DNA of 13,181 nt from JBNKHH01 sp050290245. Its GTDB lineage: Bacteria; Pseudomonadota; Alphaproteobacteria; Rhodobacterales; Rhodobacteraceae. Positions 12,400-13,181 of the stretch are shown here, one piece after another (position 1 is the stretch's first letter; every line of letters starts with the position of its first letter). The notes under the pieces were generated by a model. It searched no databases and was not told the DNA's origin. It saw nothing but the letters and a program-made list of their open reading frames with translations. The stretch is from NCBI GenBank assembly GCA_050290245.1, contig JBNKHH010000049.1:1-13181 (forward strand), given 5' to 3'. The position numbers and the translations under genes were made by a program.

Positions 12400-12894
12400 A
12401 TGCTGATACCCTTTGCCTTCCTGTCGCTTCTTTCGTCCGCAGCGATTTTCGGGTTCTTCTATGCATGGGTTTGTTCGACCATGTGGGGATTGGATGCCGC
12501 CCCGCCCGAGGTAGCGATCCATGCGATGCAGGCAATGAATGCCAGCGTGCGCAACGCGGTCTTTGCACCTGCTTTCTTTGGGACACCCTTTGTCCTTTTC
12601 GTCACCGCCTGGCTGGCGCGCGCGAACGTCACAGCGGCCGTGGCTTTTTCGGTCGGGGGCGTTGTCTATCTTTTGGGCGGCATGATTCTGACCATCATGG
12701 TGAACGTTCCGATGAACGAAGCCCTGGCTGCGGTCGAGCTGACTGGCGCACCGGGCCAGGCCGAAAGCATCTGGGCGGCCTATTCGCCGCGCTGGCAGCT
12801 TTTCAACGTCATCCGTACGATTTCGTCCGGTGTTGCGCTGCTCTTGGCAGGCTGGGGAATGCTGATGTTGGCGCGCGCGCCACGGAACCCTTGA
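12400..12894 (+). CDS. DUF1772 (anthrone oxygenase-like) membrane protein, 164 aa
   Basis: Four hydrophobic helices are visible at about residues 3-25, 51-73, 78-102 and 134-158. Between helices 3 and 4 is the DUF1772 hallmark NVPMNEAL, followed by a W-x-x-Y and W-x-x-x-N-x-x-R pattern (AAYSPRWQLFNVIRTISS). The family includes fungal anthrone oxygenases, but bacterial members are largely uncharacterised, and no reaction is claimed. ATG 12400 has only a weak ribosome binding site (GGA about 8 nt upstream). It is divergent from a TetR-family gene with shared operators, a frequent arrangement for bacterial DUF1772 genes, so expression is probably induced by the regulator's ligand. Confidence 0.85.
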   Translation: MLIPFAFLSLLSSAAIFGFFYAWVCSTMWGLDAAPPEVAIHAMQAMNASVRNAVFAPAFFGTPFVLFVTAWLARANVTAAVAFSVGGVVYLLGGMILTIMVNVPMNEALAAVELTGAPGQAESIWAAYSPRWQLFNVIRTISSGVALLLAGWGMLMLARAPRNP

Positions 12895-12938
12895 CCTTCC
12901 AGCAGGGGGAAGCCCTATCTGGATTGCCGGAGGTCGAT

Positions 12939-13181
12939 ATGCGTGCATTGAATATTGGAATCGGTGCAATCGTGGTGGCTGCAGCCGGGGCTGCCTTTAT
13001 CGTGGCGTCAAGCGGGAGCGCGAGCGAACAGCCGTACCGAGATGCCGAGGTGGTTGCCCAGGGTAAGGCGATCTATGGCGAGTTTTGCGCGTCCTGCCAC
13101 GGTGCCGACCTGGCAGGTCAGCCGGATTGGCAGAGCCGGGATGCGGATGGATATTTGCCTGCGCCGCCCCATGACCAGACC
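12939..13181 (+). CDS. c-type cytochrome, N-terminal part (runs off window end)
   Basis: The first 81 codons are present. GGAGG (12929-12933) precedes ATG 12939 by 5 nt. The N terminus MRALNIGIGAIVVAAAGAAF forms a signal peptide or uncleaved anchor (hydrophobic about 5-23). The haem-binding motif C-A-S-C-H occurs at residues 50-54, within GKAIYGEFCASCHGADLAGQ, the usual N-terminal position in class I cytochromes c. The following text (LPAPPHDQT) suggests a compact mono-haem periplasmic protein. The partner oxidase or dehydrogenase is not in the window. The gene begins 44 nt after the DUF1772 stop and may be co-transcribed or have its own promoter. The C-terminal axial methionine region is not visible. 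Confidence 0.88.
   Translation, partial: MRALNIGIGAIVVAAAGAAFIVASSGSASEQPYRDAEVVAQGKAIYGEFCASCHGADLAGQPDWQSRDADGYLPAPPHDQT

Noticed and set aside
1..13181. Mobile element, CRISPR array, toxin-antitoxin or defence system
   Set aside because: No transposase, integrase, regularly spaced repeats, toxin/antitoxin pair or nuclease-helicase genes were found. The gene content is core metabolism, translation and small membrane proteins.

Overview
The window looks like chromosomal DNA of an alphaproteobacterium, most probably Rhodobacterales (Roseobacter group). It is GC-rich. It carries the conserved tuf / tRNA-Trp / secE-nusG-rplK-rplA neighbourhood, and its accessory genes (membrane-anchored FMN glutamate-synthase-like protein, LysE/RhtB exporter, DUF1772 protein with a TetR regulator) are typical of that group. 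The assignment is an inference from protein character and gene order. No species is claimed.

Region 1 (1-2490): the 3' end of an EF-Tu gene runs into a hairpin terminator. The same terminator is reached from the other side by two tandem minus-strand genes for 70-residue exported proteins that are 70% identical to each other (49 of 70 positions). A long intergenic stretch follows, then a plus-strand secreted TPR-repeat protein.

Region 2 (2552-6271): tRNA-Trp(CCA), a small two-helix membrane protein, a CatB/Vat-like hexapeptide acetyltransferase, then the translation/secretion cluster secE, nusG, rplK, rplA. A hairpin with a T-tract separates secE from nusG. A 226-nt structured leader precedes rplK and contains a candidate ribosomal protein L1 autoregulatory site. 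A strong terminator closes the cluster after rplA. rplJ, rplL and rpoBC do not follow it here.

Region 3 (6311-8456): a 529-residue FMN/3Fe-4S glutamate-synthase-domain protein with an N-terminal membrane anchor, a three-helix small membrane protein, and a 260-nt convergent intergenic region packed with inverted repeats and a probable dispersed repeat.

Region 4 (8457-12322, minus strand): a tight six-gene operon, read tetR - ispH - lysE-like - class I methyltransferase - glutathione S-transferase - rnhA. It has a 16-nt gap after tetR and overlapping start/stop codons at every later junction. It couples the last enzyme of the MEP isoprenoid pathway and RNase HI to a TetR-family regulator.

Region 5 (12323-13181): a divergent promoter region with two matched TetR-type operator sites, a DUF1772 membrane protein, and the beginning of a membrane-anchored or exported c-type cytochrome that runs off the window.

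I see no phage, insertion sequence, CRISPR array or defence system. The window is mostly ordinary core genome. The most interesting material is regulatory (the operator pair, the secE-nusG attenuator and the rplK leader) and the tandem mini-protein pair.
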